Assembly: GCA_040079795.1 (NCBI GenBank)
Contig: JBEBJQ010000004.1
Coordinates: forward strand, 43,891-107,890
Origin: SXIZ01 sp040079795
Lineage (GTDB): Bacteria > Pseudomonadota > Gammaproteobacteria > Methylococcales > Methylomonadaceae
Length of the DNA: 64,000 bases
Direction of reading: 5' to 3'
This document shows positions 62,900 through 64,000 of the stretch, piece after piece (the stretch's first letter is position 1; the number at the start of each line of letters is the position of its first letter). Under the pieces are notes generated by a model that was not told where the DNA came from, made no database searches, and saw only the letters and a program-made list of their open reading frames with translations. The translations under genes and the position numbers were made by a program.

Positions 62900-63244
62900 T
62901 TAGGGCTTATCCAATTTATTCTTGGCGGCGGCTATGTCATTCTTCATCTTTTCAATTTCCTGATTGAACTTGGCCTGCTCTGCATTTGCGGCCTTAGCGA
63001 TGCGGTCATTATCCAGATTGGCTTCTTTAACAACACAGGCATTATAGTCATTGACCTTTTTTTGCCATTCATTAATTACCTTAACACTCTGGTTGAATGC
63101 ATCAGCATTTTTATCTGCAATCACCGGAACCGTTGGCCTTTCACCACAATTACTCGGCGTCCAAATGTCACTGGCGAGTATCCCCGCATTGCCCAAAGAA
63201 AATGGGCTAACTAATATTGCCAGCATAAAAAATAATCGTTGCAT
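62900..63244 (-). CDS. Small secreted coiled-coil protein
   Basis: 114 residues. The signal peptide ends SLGNA. The mature part has one Cys before a helix (TPSNCGERPTVPVI) and one within it (YNACVVKEAN), then a heptad-like helix rich in Lys, Asn and Ala (EQAKFNQEIEKMKNDIAAAKNKL). Probably periplasmic. AGGAG lies 10 nt before the ATG. Function unknown. Confidence 0.65.
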   Translation of the reverse strand: MQRLFFMLAILVSPFSLGNAGILASDIWTPSNCGERPTVPVIADKNADAFNQSVKVINEWQKKVNDYNACVVKEANLDNDRIAKAANAEQAKFNQEIEKMKNDIAAAKNKLDKP

Positions 63245-63756
63245 CCTATTCCACTCCTGTTTGACAGTTAGTTAAAGTTTGTTATCGAAATTTTAAGCAT
63301 GGGTGATTTTGTAGCTATGCACATACGGCAAATCCAACTGACCCGACAAAAACCATAGACAGTTGATTAATTAAAAAATCCATCCTTGGAATAGTTGGCC
63401 ATACCTGAGCATTAATTGAGGGAGACGACGAAGCCCAAAATTAATCGCATCTGATTTAACAGCAAAACTTGAGGGGGTAAAACGAATAATAGTGGGCTCC
63501 TGCTAATAAGACGTTTCAGTCTCTAAAAACCCCACCCTAATCATAAAAAAAATTAAAATTTAGCTTCAGCGCAGTTACTAATCTTACGCCACCCAAGTTA
63601 ACAAATTGGATTCTCAACTCTGTTATATTAATTTCTTTCAAACTATACCCTGATTAGACTAGCGGGCCTGCTTATAAGGCAGCAGCAGTAACTTTTTTAC
63701 TGCCTTAGAAATCACTGTAATAATTGCCGAATGTTACTGCATTTTTTTGGACAACA
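63245..63756. other. Long gene-free region
   Basis: About 510 bp with no convincing ORF and no ribosome binding site. Only a weak imperfect hairpin (AAGGCAG near 63676, TTACTGCCTT at 63697) is seen. It should hold the promoter of the small secreted protein. Confidence 0.5.
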
Positions 63757-63791
63757 AAAAACCCGCTAAGCTATGTAACTTGCGGGTTTTT
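63757..63791. terminator. Bidirectional rho-independent terminator
   Basis: AAAAACCCGC (63757-63766) and GCGGGTTTTT (63782-63791) pair over 10 bp with A- and T-runs on both sides. A transcript from the right, such as a tRNA, would end here. Confidence 0.75.
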
Positions 63792-63822
63792 GTACTTCTT
63801 TGCATTTGATTAAATGCTTATT

Positions 63823-63844
63823 TGGCGCGATGGCCGGATTTGAA
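63823..63844 (-). repeat. tRNA 3'-end-like fragment
   Basis: The minus strand starts TTCAAATCCGGCC and ends CGCGCCA, resembling a T-loop, T-stem strand, acceptor strand and CCA. No T-stem 5' strand or anticodon arm lies beside it, and it is one base short. It is not a functional tRNA; it could be an attachment-site remnant next to the tRNA-type terminator. Confidence 0.35.
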
Positions 63845-63940
63845 TTATGAGTTAAATTATTAAAATACATAGTAATTATAATTAACATATTAAAGTTACC
63901 GACGAGATATTGTCAATTCTGGTGTATGCGCCTATTCGAG

Positions 63941-64000
63941 TTAGGCGGCAACTTTTTGTTGTTCATTAGTCTGATCATTGGCGCTTTCCTCTTGAATAAG
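63941..64000 (-). CDS. C-terminal end of an unidentified gene (partial)
   Basis: The last 19 codons and TAA stop of a gene entering from the right edge; the residues are LIQEESANDQTNEQQKVAA. A small hairpin (GCCTA / TAGGC, 63930-63946) overlaps the stop. No family can be assigned from this length. Confidence 0.4.
   Translation of the reverse strand, partial: LIQEESANDQTNEQQKVAA

Noticed and set aside
1..64000. CRISPR arrays, rRNA genes, intact tRNA genes, complete insertion sequences
   Set aside because: No regularly spaced repeats, no rRNA sequence, no full tRNA and no transposase were recognised by reading; a formal scan was not possible.

Overview
The window reads as chromosomal DNA of a free-living gammaproteobacterium with a polar-type flagellum. 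It has moderate-to-low GC, many c-type cytochromes and TonB-dependent receptors, and gene content that fits a methanotroph-like Methylococcales genome. That last point is inference: no methane or methanol oxidation gene lies in the window.

Left end (1-4400): a minus-strand redox group. It holds a cytochrome c'-like protein cut by the left edge, a periplasmic rhodanese, a di-heme cytochrome-c peroxidase, an outer-membrane barrel protein, a small membrane protein and a DUF1264 lipoprotein. At 4732 is mtgA on the plus strand. From 14599 down to 5610 runs flgBCDEFGHIJK on the minus strand, with good sigma-54-type promoter matches before flgB and before flgF and a terminator-like hairpin between flgI and flgJ. 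flgL, flgA and flgM are not here.

14900-25800: mostly housekeeping and orphan genes. These include a lone soxX-like cytochrome overlapping thiD, a hupE nickel permease, a DUF2897 peptide, dtd, a secreted nuclease, a CDF transporter, a glycosyltransferase, the rsmE/CPBP pair, two tandem secreted paralogs and an HTTM membrane-protein pair. At 26011-27755 is an EcoRV-type restriction-modification module bounded by a 17-bp near-perfect direct repeat, which suggests recent insertion.

27977-37935: a lipid-modification cluster. A desaturase, an FAD oxidoreductase, a DUF1365 protein, a cyclopropane fatty acid synthase, DUF2878 and DUF1295 membrane proteins and a second CFA-like methyltransferase form one minus-strand series that ends in a histidine kinase. 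The partner response regulator is convergent. An NTF2-like lipoprotein and a chalcone-isomerase-like protein are divergent. The divergent promoter carries phased CGTGA repeats and an inverted repeat.

38100-41700: a small membrane peptide, a periplasmic glutathione peroxidase, a DCC-family protein, a Trp-rich protein and an exported amidohydrolase.

42000-62700: iron and metal uptake signalling. System A is an AraC regulator, an ECF sigma factor, a FecR and a TonB receptor, with a Fur-box-like palindrome. System B is a sigma factor and a FecR followed only by a receptor stub (the STN domain). System C is a sigma factor, a FecR, a receptor and a PepSY protein on the minus strand. Between B and C lies a scar: a 20-bp perfect palindrome, REP/MITE-like inverted repeats and a fecI-like gene truncated inside one repeat. 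An RND efflux operon sits between A and B. A CGTC-containing motif precedes every fecR and every receptor gene. A WWWTGMCACA element is shared by the promoters of systems A and C and hupE. The right edge carries a terminator, a short sequence resembling a tRNA 3' end, and the last codons of an unknown gene.
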